Source: Bacteroidia bacterium
Lineage (GTDB): Bacteria > Bacteroidota > Bacteroidia > Flavobacteriales > Flavobacteriaceae
DNA length: 64,000 nt
Direction: 5' to 3'
Assembly (NCBI GenBank): GCA_030427735.1
Contig: JAUIBP010000011.1
Location: forward strand, 1-64,000
How positions within the stretch are numbered: position 1 is the first letter of the stretch; each line of letters begins with the position of its first letter. The position numbers were made by a program, and so were the translations under genes. This document shows, one piece after another, positions 1-8,676 of the stretch. Under the pieces are notes generated by a model, which was not told the DNA's origin, made no database searches, and saw only the letters and a list, made by a program, of their open reading frames with translations.

Positions 1-56
1 AAGTTAAGCCCATTAGCGCCGATGGTACTGCATTTGTGGGAGAGTAGGTCGTCGCC
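1..56 (+). rRNA. rrf: 5S ribosomal RNA, 3' end (partial)
   Basis: The first 56 bases read as the 3' half of a bacterial 5S rRNA: the AAGTTAAGCCC segment of helix III is followed by the GGTACTGC and GGGAGAGTAGGTC loop E / helix IV segments. The 5' part lies outside the window. A strong terminator follows directly, so this is the last gene of an rRNA operon that lies to the left. Confidence 0.93.
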
Positions 57-64
57 TTTTTTAG

Positions 65-99
65 AAATCCCCAACATGAATTTGTTGGGGATTTTTTTG
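65..99 (+). terminator. Rho-independent terminator of the rRNA operon
   Basis: A perfect 11-bp stem (65-75 with 84-94) around an 8-nt loop, with a T run at 92-99. It starts 8 nt after the 5S rRNA ends. Confidence 0.9.
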
Positions 100-471
100 T
101 TTAAATACTTTAGTGACATGGTGATGCGGTTATGCTGTGACGCGGTGAAATGGTTTTGTAAGTGCCCCCAAAATCTAAAACTCAAAACTTAAATTCCAAT
201 CTTTCTTTGGTTTACTATGATCTGGTTGCCACCAAAGTCCAGCATTATTCATTACTTCCAATTAGTACATTGTTAGATTAAATAATTATAACATTAAGCT
301 AATCTTCAAATTTTAAAACCTAAAATAGTCTATATTCTAGGATCTAGCTGTCTAGCAGCTCAATTCTCGTTTCTCAATACTTGATCACTAATTGCTAATT
401 TAACTTTATCTTAATGGCATGGTGCGTTATAGGTTATATGGAATCCTTTCATTTGTGGTTCATTTTAATTT
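100..471. other. Intergenic region between rRNA operon and sigma factor gene
   Basis: This 372-nt AT-rich stretch has no recognised gene and no TAnnTTTG promoter. Its only coding-like signal is a 25-codon ORF on the - strand (175-252), reported as a finding. A short GCTG/CAGC inverted repeat lies near 348-360. Confidence 0.6.
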
Positions 472-1035
472 ATGCGTAGTTCTAAACAGATATACCGTTT
501 TAAGAAAGGAGATTACAAGACTTTTGAGCTTATTTTCGATGCTTATTGGCATAGATTATATGCTTATGCATTTAAAATTTATAGGGATGAAGCTATATGT
601 GAAGATATTACTCAAGAAGTCTTCGTTAATTTATGGGATCGAAATCAGGATAGTGAAATTTTAAATATAGAAAGTTACCTGTTTAGAGCAATTAAATATC
701 GGGTGGCTAATCGAATTCGTGACTTGAAGCTAACCGAGGATTTAGAATCTGTTATAGCTAGTGTTCCTTATCATGAATCTCCAGATGCCATTATAGAAAG
801 TAGTGATGCGGAGCAACAAATTAAAATTTTATTAGAACAATTACCACCTAAATGTCAAGCAATATTTGAATTGAGTAGATTCGAGCATGTGGATAATGCC
901 ACTATAGCAAAAGACTTAAATATTTCTATTCGTACGGTAGAAACACAAATTAGTAGAGCTTTAGCATATCTTCGATTAAAGTTACCACATTACAATATTT
1001 TAATGTTAATGCTTAGTTTGTTAAATCGATTTTAA
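472..1035 (+). CDS. FecI-type ECF sigma-70 factor
   Basis: This 187-residue extracytoplasmic-function sigma factor should direct RNA polymerase to the transport genes behind it. Sigma region 2 spans about residues 10-85, with the DITQEVFVNLW core-binding helix at 45-55. Region 4 spans about 118-170, with the helix-turn-helix DNATIAKDLNISIRTVETQI at 141-160. The ATG at 472 gives the usual family length. The next gene is its FecR-like anti-sigma factor, then a SusC protein with an STN domain, the standard trans-envelope signalling trio. No promoter could be identified upstream. Confidence 0.93.
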   Translation: MRSSKQIYRFKKGDYKTFELIFDAYWHRLYAYAFKIYRDEAICEDITQEVFVNLWDRNQDSEILNIESYLFRAIKYRVANRIRDLKLTEDLESVIASVPYHESPDAIIESSDAEQQIKILLEQLPPKCQAIFELSRFEHVDNATIAKDLNISIRTVETQISRALAYLRLKLPHYNILMLMLSLLNRF

Positions 1036-1128
1036 GGGAAATTTGATAATGTTATTAAAAGATTAAGTCGTAATTTTTATATGCGTGTTGTAAGACTTTT
1101 TTGTGTCTTACTTATAAAACACCATATT

Positions 1129-2058
1129 TTGAATACAACCCAGTTTTACAAATTAATCGAAAAATTTTCTAAAAAAGAAACATCTGCTTCAGAACAGCAA
1201 ATTGTTGACTCTTTGTTTAAAGCATTTCAAAAGTTAAATGTTCAGGTTGAAGAACATTCTAAAACTGAAAGAGAACGCATATATTATAATATTTCAACTA
1301 AAATTCAAGTTCCTAATATCAAGCCAAAAGCTAAGCACAATTATTATACGTGGGCTACTTTGGCTAGTGCCTGTGTAGTCGCTCTTGTTGTTATTCAGCA
1401 ACTTTTCTTTCAAACTGTGGTTATAAATACTAATAGAGGCGAACAAAAACAAGTCACCTTACCCGATGGTAGTTTAGTTACTTTAAATGCCAATAGTGAA
1501 TTGGAGTATCCTAAAACTTTCGAAAGTATTAGGACTATAACGTTAAAGGGCGAAGCCTTTTTTAATGTTAAACGAGACACCTCTAAACCTTTTGTTGTGA
1601 CATCGAATGGCTATACAACTCAAGTTTTAGGAACGTCCTTTAATATTAACGCGAAGCAGCAACACGATATTTTTGTAAGTGTTAATTCTGGTAAAGTAGA
1701 AGTGGCATCTAAACATAATTATAATGAAAAGGCTGTTTTGGTTAAGGATCAGCAGGTACGATTCTCACATCAAAAATTAATTGCTAAATACAACCATAAC
1801 AGCGCAGATTATAATGCTTGGACCCAGCGTGTTATTTTGTTAAAGGATACATCTGTAGCAGAGCTAGAGTGTATTTTAGAAGATTGGTATAATGTAAATA
1901 TTAGTATAACAGATGCCTCGTTACTTAGCGAAACCTTATCTGGAAAATTTAAAAACGAGTCTTTAGAAACCGTTTTACAGAGTATAGCTTTAATTAAACA
2001 TTTAAAAATAGAAATACATGAGGATAACACAATAACTATTAGCAAAAAAGAAAATTAA
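1129..2058 (+). CDS. FecR-family anti-sigma factor (DUF4974 C-terminus)
   Basis: This single-span membrane protein should hold the upstream sigma factor inactive until the SusC transporter signals. With numbering from the ATG at 1081, a cytoplasmic N-terminal helix region precedes a transmembrane segment at about 91-110. A FecR domain follows at about 114-210 (GEQKQVTLPDGSLVTLNANS, then LGTSFNINA). A C-terminal DUF4974 domain lies at about 255-323. The frame is open from 1081, but the first 16 residues do not look like the family. Homologues typically begin MNTxQFYKLIEK, which fits a TTG start at 1129, so I chose that start. Confidence 0.88.
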   Translation: MNTTQFYKLIEKFSKKETSASEQQIVDSLFKAFQKLNVQVEEHSKTERERIYYNISTKIQVPNIKPKAKHNYYTWATLASACVVALVVIQQLFFQTVVINTNRGEQKQVTLPDGSLVTLNANSELEYPKTFESIRTITLKGEAFFNVKRDTSKPFVVTSNGYTTQVLGTSFNINAKQQHDIFVSVNSGKVEVASKHNYNEKAVLVKDQQVRFSHQKLIAKYNHNSADYNAWTQRVILLKDTSVAELECILEDWYNVNISITDASLLSETLSGKFKNESLETVLQSIALIKHLKIEIHEDNTITISKKEN

Positions 2059-2061
2059 AAA

Positions 2062-2089
2062 GCCCATACCTGCTGCAACAGGGACGGGC
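2062..2089 (+). other. Hairpin in the fecR-susC spacer
   Basis: The 73-nt spacer holds a two-tier inverted repeat. The outer arms are GCCC (2062-2065) and GGGC (2086-2089). The inner arms are CCTG (2069-2072) and CAGG (2079-2082) around a CTGCAA loop. No T run follows, so it is not a terminator. It would sit in the susC leader if the genes are cotranscribed. Confidence 0.45.
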
Positions 2090-2131
2090 CGTAAAAAATG
2101 ATTACCAGATAAATACCAGAATCAAATTGTA

Positions 2132-5100
2132 ATGAAAACAAAACTACAAATTTTAAAACTGTATTTGTGTAGTTTCTTGCTTATTTGTTTAAGTACAGGA
2201 GTACATGCGAATGCAGTTTCTTCTTCCAAAGAAGATCCAATTACTATACAAGTAACAAACGAAGAGATAACAAAAGTTTTCTCTAAAATAGAAGCGCAAA
2301 CCTCATATACGTTTGTGTTCGATACAGAAATTACTCAACAAACGCCTAATATTAGTTTAAATTTAAAAGAAACCACAGTAAATGAATTATTAGCTGTTTT
2401 GGCAAGGCAGTCTAACTTACAATTTAGGGTTATTAATTCCACCATTACCGTATTACCAAAAACTACTGTACAGGTACAAACTATTACTGGGCGTGTCTTA
2501 GATGAGCAAGGATTACCATTACCAGGAGCAACTATATTAGAACAGGGCACAGCAAACGGTACGGCAACAGACTTTGATGGTTATTTTACTTTAGCATTAA
2601 CAACAACGCCTGCTACTTTAGTTGTAACCTATATGGGGTACGAAACGCAAGAGGTAGCCGTAGGAGATGTAAAGCAAATAGACATTCATATGGCGCCTTC
2701 TGTAAGTGCTTTAAACGAAGTTATTGTAACTGCATTGGGTATTAAACGTGAGGAAAAAAAATTAGGATATGCCCAAGCTACTGTAGATGGCGAAAATTTA
2801 AGTAAAACTAATCCTGTTAATTGGTCGTCTGGACTTAAAGGAAAAGTAGCCGGTATGGGAGTTGTATCATCAGGCTCTGGACCAATTAATTCTCAACAAA
2901 TTGTATTAAGGGGGTATAGTTCTTTCGATTTACAGCAAAATTACGCCCTTGTAGTTGTCGATGGTGTACCAGTAAATACAGAAATGACAACATCGGGATC
3001 TTCTAGTGCCTATATGGGTGAAGACTCTCCAATAGATTATGGTAATGGGATTTCAGATTTGAATTTAGATGATATTGAAAACATTACTGTGCTTAAAGGT
3101 CCAAACGCTTCTGCGCTTTATGGAAGCCGTGGTCAGAATGGTGTAATCATGATTACTACTAAATCTGGAAAAACCAATAAGGGTATAGGTGTTACTTTTA
3201 ATTCATCTACAACCTTAGATGTGATCCAGCGCTGGCCAGATTATCAATATAAATACGGTCAAGGTACTGGGAAGTCGTTTAATACTGAAGGCGATCCTTA
3301 TTATTCGTATGGTGGTTCGGATGACGGTAATAATACAGGGAGTACTAGTAGTGCTTGGGGACCTGAATTTAACGGACAATATTATTATCAGTACGATCCA
3401 ACTTTAGAAGGTCAATCAGCCGAACGTCAATTGTGGCAGCCCTATAAAGATAACCGTAAAGATTTTTGGAGAACAGGTGTTACTGTACAAAATGGGGTGT
3501 CTTTACAAGGTGGTACAGATAAAGGATCTATGCGCGCCTCTATAGGTCATACCAAAAACGAATGGATTATGCCTAATACAGGTTACGATCGTATAACAGC
3601 ATCTATAAACTCAAAGTATCAGATTTCAAAAGGTATTAATTTAGGTGCTGTGGTAAACTATAATAACCGCTCTAGCGATAATTTACCAAGTACGGGTTAT
3701 AATAACGGAAGTATTGCTTACTTCATGATTTTTCAAAACCCTAATATCGATCTAGATTGGTATCGCCCCATTTGGATGGATGGTAAAGAATATATCGATC
3801 AAATTAATCCGTTTAGTTCGTATATAGACAACCCTTACTTAATTGCTTACGAAGCTTTAAATACATTAGAAAGTAGTCAGGTTGTAGGAAATATTTTTGC
3901 AGACATAGACTTTAACGACCACTGGTCGCTTATGTTGCGTACCTCATTAAATACTTATAATCAGCAGCGCGAATTAAAACGTCCGTTTAGTATCAACCGC
4001 TATGCAAGAGGTTTTTATCAGAAACAATTGGTGCAAAAAGAAGAAGTTAATAGTGATTTCTTGCTGACTTACGATAAGCAGTTTAGTTCTAATTTTGCTT
4101 TAACAGTTAATGCTGGAGGTAATTATCGCACCGAAAAACGTCGCCAGTTAACATCTAATGTAGATGGTTTGGTAATACCAGAGGTTTATAAACTAGCCAA
4201 TGGTATAAATGCCCCAAATACTTATGCAGGCGACTCTAATAAAATTGTAAGTAGTTTGTATGGCATGTCTACATTTTCTTTTAAGGATCAAGTGTTTTTA
4301 GATGTAAGCGCACGTAACGATTGGTCTAGTACTTTACCAGAATCTAATTGGTCTTATTTTTATCCGTCTGCTAATTTAAGTGTCATTGCTTCAGATATTT
4401 TTAATTTCAATTCAAAGGCTTTTAACTTTTTAAAGTACCGTTTTTCGTATGCAAAGGTGGGTAACGATACAGATCCATATCAAACTCAAAAATATTACGA
4501 TAATAGTGCTTTCGCAAGTTCTGCAGTGGTAGATAACACATTATTTAATACCGATTTAAAACCAGAAACATCACAAAGTTTCGAAACAGGTATCGAAGCG
4601 CGATTTGCCAATAACCGAATTAATTTAGATTTTAGTTTGTATAGTGTAACTACAGACAATCAGATAATTACGTTGCCGCTTAACTGGAGTACAGGGTTTA
4701 GCTCTAAATATGCTAACGCAGGAAAAATTCGCAATCAAGGTATCGAGTTAACTTTAGGAGCAAAGATTGTTGATACAGATAACTTTAGTTGGAAATCAAC
4801 TTTAACGTGGTCTAAAAATGAGGGTGAAGTATTCGAATTACCAGACGAAGTAGATAATCAATTTATTATTGATACTGGAGGAAATGCCTCTATGATTGCT
4901 AAAGTAGGAGGATCTCCAACGGCAATATATGGTTATGGTTTTCTAAGATCTCCAGAAGGAGAAATTGTTTACGATAGTGCCGGATTACCTGCCTATCCTG
5001 TCTCTGGAGACATTCAGTATATAGGCGATGCAACACCAGATTGGCGTGCGGGCATTAATAACGAGTTTCGTTGGAAAAATTTTAAGTTTAGTTTCTTACT

Positions 5101-5572
5101 CGATGGTCAGTACGGAGGTATAGTATATTCTCAATCCCATCATAAATTAACTCAGCAAGGTAAATTAACCCACACATATATGGGAAGAGAAACTATGACC
5201 ATTATTGGAGATGGGGTAGTGTTAAATGACGATGGAACCTATTCGCCTAATACCACGGCAGTAGCAACTCCAGATTGGTATAACCGCTATTATCGTCGTG
5301 CCAACGTAGAGTCTAACTCGTTTGATGCGTCTTTCTTAAAATTACGAGAAGTTGCCTTACAGTACAGTTTGCCAAAACAATGGTTAACACACTCTTTTAT
5401 ACAGAGTTTAGACATTAGTCTATACGGCAGAAATTTATTTATGGTAACAGATTTCCCAATTTACGATCCAGAAACAGCAGCCTTAAACGGAAACCGAATT
5501 ATGCCAGGAGTCGAAATGGGGCAAATGCCATCGCCAGCCAATTACGGTGTAAACTTAAAATTGAATTTATAA
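2132..5572 (+). CDS. SusC/RagA-family TonB-dependent outer membrane transporter with STN domain
   Basis: This 1146-residue outer membrane protein should import a ligand caught by the SusD-like partner, powered by TonB. A signal peptide (1-28) is followed by an STN secretin/TonB signalling domain (about 38-108), a carboxypeptidase-regulatory-like beta domain (about 117-190, ITGRVLDEQGLPLPGAT), and a plug starting near NEVIVTALGI (195-204) with the LKGPNASALYGSRGQNGVI element. A beta-barrel follows and ends in NYGVNLKLNL. The STN domain marks it as a transducer that signals to the FecR/FecI pair just upstream. The family is usually called SusC, but the substrate need not be a glycan; the phosphodiesterases downstream suggest an organophosphate. 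Confidence 0.95.
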   Translation: MKTKLQILKLYLCSFLLICLSTGVHANAVSSSKEDPITIQVTNEEITKVFSKIEAQTSYTFVFDTEITQQTPNISLNLKETTVNELLAVLARQSNLQFRVINSTITVLPKTTVQVQTITGRVLDEQGLPLPGATILEQGTANGTATDFDGYFTLALTTTPATLVVTYMGYETQEVAVGDVKQIDIHMAPSVSALNEVIVTALGIKREEKKLGYAQATVDGENLSKTNPVNWSSGLKGKVAGMGVVSSGSGPINSQQIVLRGYSSFDLQQNYALVVVDGVPVNTEMTTSGSSSAYMGEDSPIDYGNGISDLNLDDIENITVLKGPNASALYGSRGQNGVIMITTKSGKTNKGIGVTFNSSTTLDVIQRWPDYQYKYGQGTGKSFNTEGDPYYSYGGSDDGNNTGSTSSAWGPEFNGQYYYQYDPTLEGQSAERQLWQPYKDNRKDFWRTGVTVQNGVSLQGGTDKGSMRASIGHTKNEWIMPNTGYDRITASINSKYQISKGINLGAVVNYNNRSSDNLPSTGYNNGSIAYFMIFQNPNIDLDWYRPIWMDGKEYIDQINPFSSYIDNPYLIAYEALNTLESSQVVGNIFADIDFNDHWSLMLRTSLNTYNQQRELKRPFSINRYARGFYQKQLVQKEEVNSDFLLTYDKQFSSNFALTVNAGGNYRTEKRRQLTSNVDGLVIPEVYKLANGINAPNTYAGDSNKIVSSLYGMSTFSFKDQVFLDVSARNDWSSTLPESNWSYFYPSANLSVIASDIFNFNSKAFNFLKYRFSYAKVGNDTDPYQTQKYYDNSAFASSAVVDNTLFNTDLKPETSQSFETGIEARFANNRINLDFSLYSVTTDNQIITLPLNWSTGFSSKYANAGKIRNQGIELTLGAKIVDTDNFSWKSTLTWSKNEGEVFELPDEVDNQFIIDTGGNASMIAKVGGSPTAIYGYGFLRSPEGEIVYDSAGLPAYPVSGDIQYIGDATPDWRAGINNEFRWKNFKFSFLLDGQYGGIVYSQSHHKLTQQGKLTHTYMGRETMTIIGDGVVLNDDGTYSPNTTAVATPDWYNRYYRRANVESNSFDASFLKLREVALQYSLPKQWLTHSFIQSLDISLYGRNLFMVTDFPIYDPETAALNGNRIMPGVEMGQMPSPANYGVNLKLNL

Positions 5573-5582
5573 TATAATAACA

Positions 5583-7013
5583 ATGAAAAAACTACATATT
5601 ATTTGTGCTATAGTACTTGGAAGTATACTAAGTAGTTGTACAAGCGATTTTGAAGCAACCAATACAGACCCTAACCGAATAGAAGAAATTAGTCCAGGTA
5701 CACTGTTAAATCCAATTATATATGGAGTGTCTAGTCACCATGCCGACCGCGCTTACGATATTACCTTTAATCTTATGCAAGTGTCCTTACCTTATCCAAG
5801 TATTTCTGGAGGGTTGCATCGTTACGATGTAAGTGCAGGAATTGGTAATTCGTCTTGGAACACATATTATAAATGGCTGAAAAACATTAAAGAAATGGAA
5901 AAGGCTTGTGATGCTTACGAAGATAATAATTATAAAGCGATAGCATTAACATTAAAAGCCTGGGTGTATTCTAACCTTACCGATTTGTTTGGCCCTGTAT
6001 CTATGACAGAGGCATCAAGCGGAGACGAAGATATAATTTACCCAGGTTTCGATACACAAGAAACCGTGTACCATACCATTTTGGCTGATTTAGAATCAGC
6101 CAATCAGCTGTACGATTTAAGTGATACTATGGTGTATTCTGAAGATATTTTATTTGGGAACGATATATCGCGTTGGCAAAAGTTTACTAATGCATTGCAT
6201 TTAAGATTATTGCTGCGGACGTCTAATGTAATACCATCGCATTTCGATACCATGGCTAATATGATTAATAACCCAGAAGTTTATCCTGTGTTCGAAACAA
6301 CAGAAGAATCTGCTATTTTACAAGTTACAGGAGTAGAACCAAATGTATCACCTTGGGGACGTCCGCAAGATTTCAGATTGGGAAAAAAAATGGCATCTTT
6401 TTTTATAGATCATCTAAACAGTTGGAACGATCCGCGTTTAGCGATTATTGCAACAACTGGCGCCGACTTACAAGGTAATAATTTAGGTTATATTGGTATA
6501 CCTAGCGCTTATGCAGGTTCCGATTCACAGTTTCAGTTCGAGGCTTCTACTTTTAATATCGAGCAAGCTACAAACCCTATGCAAATTATGATTTTACCGT
6601 ATTCGGAAGTTGCCTTTATAAAAGCAGAATTAGCGCAACGAGGTTATATAGATAATGCAGAAGGTTATTATAAAGAAGGAGTGAAAGCAGCTATAAATCA
6701 ATGGGAAGTAGAAATGCCAGAAACTTATTTCGATACCTCTATTGTGCAATATAATGGTAGTCTAGAACAGATTTTACTTCAAAAATATTATGCTTTGTAT
6801 TTTACAGATTATCAACAATGGTTTGAGTACAGAAGGACAGGGTATCCAGTATTGCCAAAAACCGAAGCCATGTTGAATAATGGCGACATGCCATCGCGTA
6901 TGTTTTATCCAAATGATTTAGCAATAGAAAATGCCTCAGGTTATCAGGAAGCCTTAGAGCTTTTAAATGGACCAGACGATATTAATACCAAAGTTTGGTG
7001 GGACGTTGATTAA
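5583..7013 (+). CDS. SusD/RagB-family outer membrane lipoprotein (SusD-like_2 type)
   Basis: This 476-residue surface lipoprotein should bind substrate and form the lid over the SusC barrel. The signal peptide ends in a lipobox (SILSSC, Cys19). It is followed by DFEATNTDPNRIEEISPGTLL, typical of the SusD-like_2 branch. The C-terminal part contains the characteristic YYALYFTDYQQWFEYRRTGYP segment. It starts 10 nt after susC, so the two are cotranscribed. Nothing in the sequence fixes the ligand. Confidence 0.93.
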   Translation: MKKLHIICAIVLGSILSSCTSDFEATNTDPNRIEEISPGTLLNPIIYGVSSHHADRAYDITFNLMQVSLPYPSISGGLHRYDVSAGIGNSSWNTYYKWLKNIKEMEKACDAYEDNNYKAIALTLKAWVYSNLTDLFGPVSMTEASSGDEDIIYPGFDTQETVYHTILADLESANQLYDLSDTMVYSEDILFGNDISRWQKFTNALHLRLLLRTSNVIPSHFDTMANMINNPEVYPVFETTEESAILQVTGVEPNVSPWGRPQDFRLGKKMASFFIDHLNSWNDPRLAIIATTGADLQGNNLGYIGIPSAYAGSDSQFQFEASTFNIEQATNPMQIMILPYSEVAFIKAELAQRGYIDNAEGYYKEGVKAAINQWEVEMPETYFDTSIVQYNGSLEQILLQKYYALYFTDYQQWFEYRRTGYPVLPKTEAMLNNGDMPSRMFYPNDLAIENASGYQEALELLNGPDDINTKVWWDVD

Positions 7014-7038
7014 TTTTTAAAAAATTACATATAATATT

Positions 7039-8613
7039 ATGAAACAATTTTTTGTATTAGGCGTGCTGTTTTGCAGTTCGCTTTTAGGATGGTCTCAAAA
7101 CCAAGTATCTGGAACCGTTTTTGAAGATACTAATGCTAACGGGAAACAAGACCGTAACGAGCAAGGTATTGCAAAAGTTGCTGTTACAAACGGAAAAGAA
7201 GTTGTACAAACCGATGCAAACGGATACTATGTCTTGCCAGCCTCAAACGATATGATTGTGGCGGTTATAAAACCAGAGAATTACACATTTCCGTTAAACG
7301 ATAAAAATTTACCTCAGTTTTATTACATTCATAAACCAGAAGGTTCTCCAAAAAGTAAATTCACTGGTGTAGCGCCAACAGGTAACTTGCCCAAAGCGGT
7401 AAACTTTGGCTTGTATCCAAATAAAGAATCTAACGATTTTTCAATTTTAGTTTTCGGCGATCCGCAGCCTTATACTAAGCAAGAGGTAGATTATTTTGAA
7501 AAAGCTATCGTAAAAGAAGTTGTTAATACCAAAGACGTTGTTTTTGGTATGAGTTTAGGCGATTTGGTAGGTAACGATCTGTCCTTATTTAAACCGTATC
7601 AAGATGCGATACAACAAATTGGTCTACCTTGGTTTAACGTAATGGGAAATCACGATCTTAATTTCGATACCACGGAGGATAAGTTTTCTGATGAAACTTA
7701 TGAAGCGAATTTTGGACCTTCTAACTATGCCTTTAACTACGGAAAGGTTCATTTTATTGTTTTAGACGATATTTTGTATCCAGATCCAAGAAAGCAAACC
7801 AAATATTGGGGAGGTTTTCGTCCAGATCAGTTAGATTTTATCGAAAACGATTTGAAATTTGTACCTAAAGATCACCTTATTGTTTTGGCCTTTCACATTC
7901 CATTAACCGAACCGGACAACGATGCGTTTCGGGATGAAGATCGTGAAACCTTATTCAATTTATTAAAAGATTTCCCGAACACCTTGTCGCTTTCGGCGCA
8001 TACTCATATTCAAAAACAAGATTTTATAGCAGGTCCAGCAAGCTGGGAATTGGGTAGAAAACATCACGAGTACAATGTAGGAACTACCTCGGGTGATTGG
8101 TATTCAGGAGTACTTAACGACCAAGGTGTGCCAGTGTCTACCATGCGCGATGGAACGCCAAAAGGCTATGCGTTTATCGATTTTAAAGGGAATACTTATA
8201 AAACCAGATATAAAGTGGCAGGCAAACCAGATGATTATCAAATGTCTGTTTTTGCGCCAAAAGTGCTCGCCAAGGATAAGCGAACAAAATCGGGGGTTTA
8301 CGTAAACTTTTTTATGGGTGAAGCTTCAGATGCTGTACAATATCGGATTGATAACGGCAAGTGGAAACCAATGAAACATGTAGAAGAAGCCGATCCAAAT
8401 TACGTGGCCGATGTCATGCAATGGGATTTAACAGAAACCCTTTTAGAAGGAAAACGTGGCTCTAATCCAATAAAGAGTAAACATTTATGGTTTGGGAAAT
8501 TAAATACCAAATTACCTGTAGGCACACATAATATTGAGGTGAAAGCAACCGACATGTATGGAAATGAATTTACAGGTTCTGCAACTTATAAAATTGAAGG
8601 TTCTCAGTTTTAA
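7039..8613 (+). CDS. Exported calcineurin-like phosphoesterase (MetallophosN/Metallophos/MetallophosC)
   Basis: This 524-residue periplasmic or surface metallophosphoesterase has a signal peptide (1-19, cleavage near GWSQ). An N-terminal beta domain (about 23-125) carries the DTNANGKQDRNEQGI element. The metal-binding catalytic core has GDPQ (Asp141), GDLVGN (Asp175), GNHD (Asn204-Asp206), His286 and AHTH (His321/His323). A C-terminal beta domain follows from about 340. All expected metal ligands are present, so it should be active on phosphomonoesters or diesters. It lies 25 nt after the SusD gene and is probably the enzyme that acts on the imported substrate. Confidence 0.9.
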   Translation: MKQFFVLGVLFCSSLLGWSQNQVSGTVFEDTNANGKQDRNEQGIAKVAVTNGKEVVQTDANGYYVLPASNDMIVAVIKPENYTFPLNDKNLPQFYYIHKPEGSPKSKFTGVAPTGNLPKAVNFGLYPNKESNDFSILVFGDPQPYTKQEVDYFEKAIVKEVVNTKDVVFGMSLGDLVGNDLSLFKPYQDAIQQIGLPWFNVMGNHDLNFDTTEDKFSDETYEANFGPSNYAFNYGKVHFIVLDDILYPDPRKQTKYWGGFRPDQLDFIENDLKFVPKDHLIVLAFHIPLTEPDNDAFRDEDRETLFNLLKDFPNTLSLSAHTHIQKQDFIAGPASWELGRKHHEYNVGTTSGDWYSGVLNDQGVPVSTMRDGTPKGYAFIDFKGNTYKTRYKVAGKPDDYQMSVFAPKVLAKDKRTKSGVYVNFFMGEASDAVQYRIDNGKWKPMKHVEEADPNYVADVMQWDLTETLLEGKRGSNPIKSKHLWFGKLNTKLPVGTHNIEVKATDMYGNEFTGSATYKIEGSQF

Positions 8614-8630
8614 ATTGTGTTTGTGAATTG

Positions 8631-8660
8631 CTTGCCCAGACAATACGTTTGGGCAAGTTT
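8631..8660 (+). terminator. Probable terminator between the phosphoesterase and GDPD genes
   Basis: An 11-bp stem, including one G-T pair (8631-8641 with 8647-8657), closes a 5-nt loop and is followed by a short T-rich stretch. It may end or attenuate the sigma-susCD-phosphoesterase transcript. Confidence 0.55.
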
Positions 8661-8676
8661 GTTTAAATTTAAGATT

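Noticed and set aside
419-664. 81-residue ORF at the start of the sigma factor gene
   Set aside because: It overlaps the sigma factor in another frame. The sigma factor frame has the real domain motifs.
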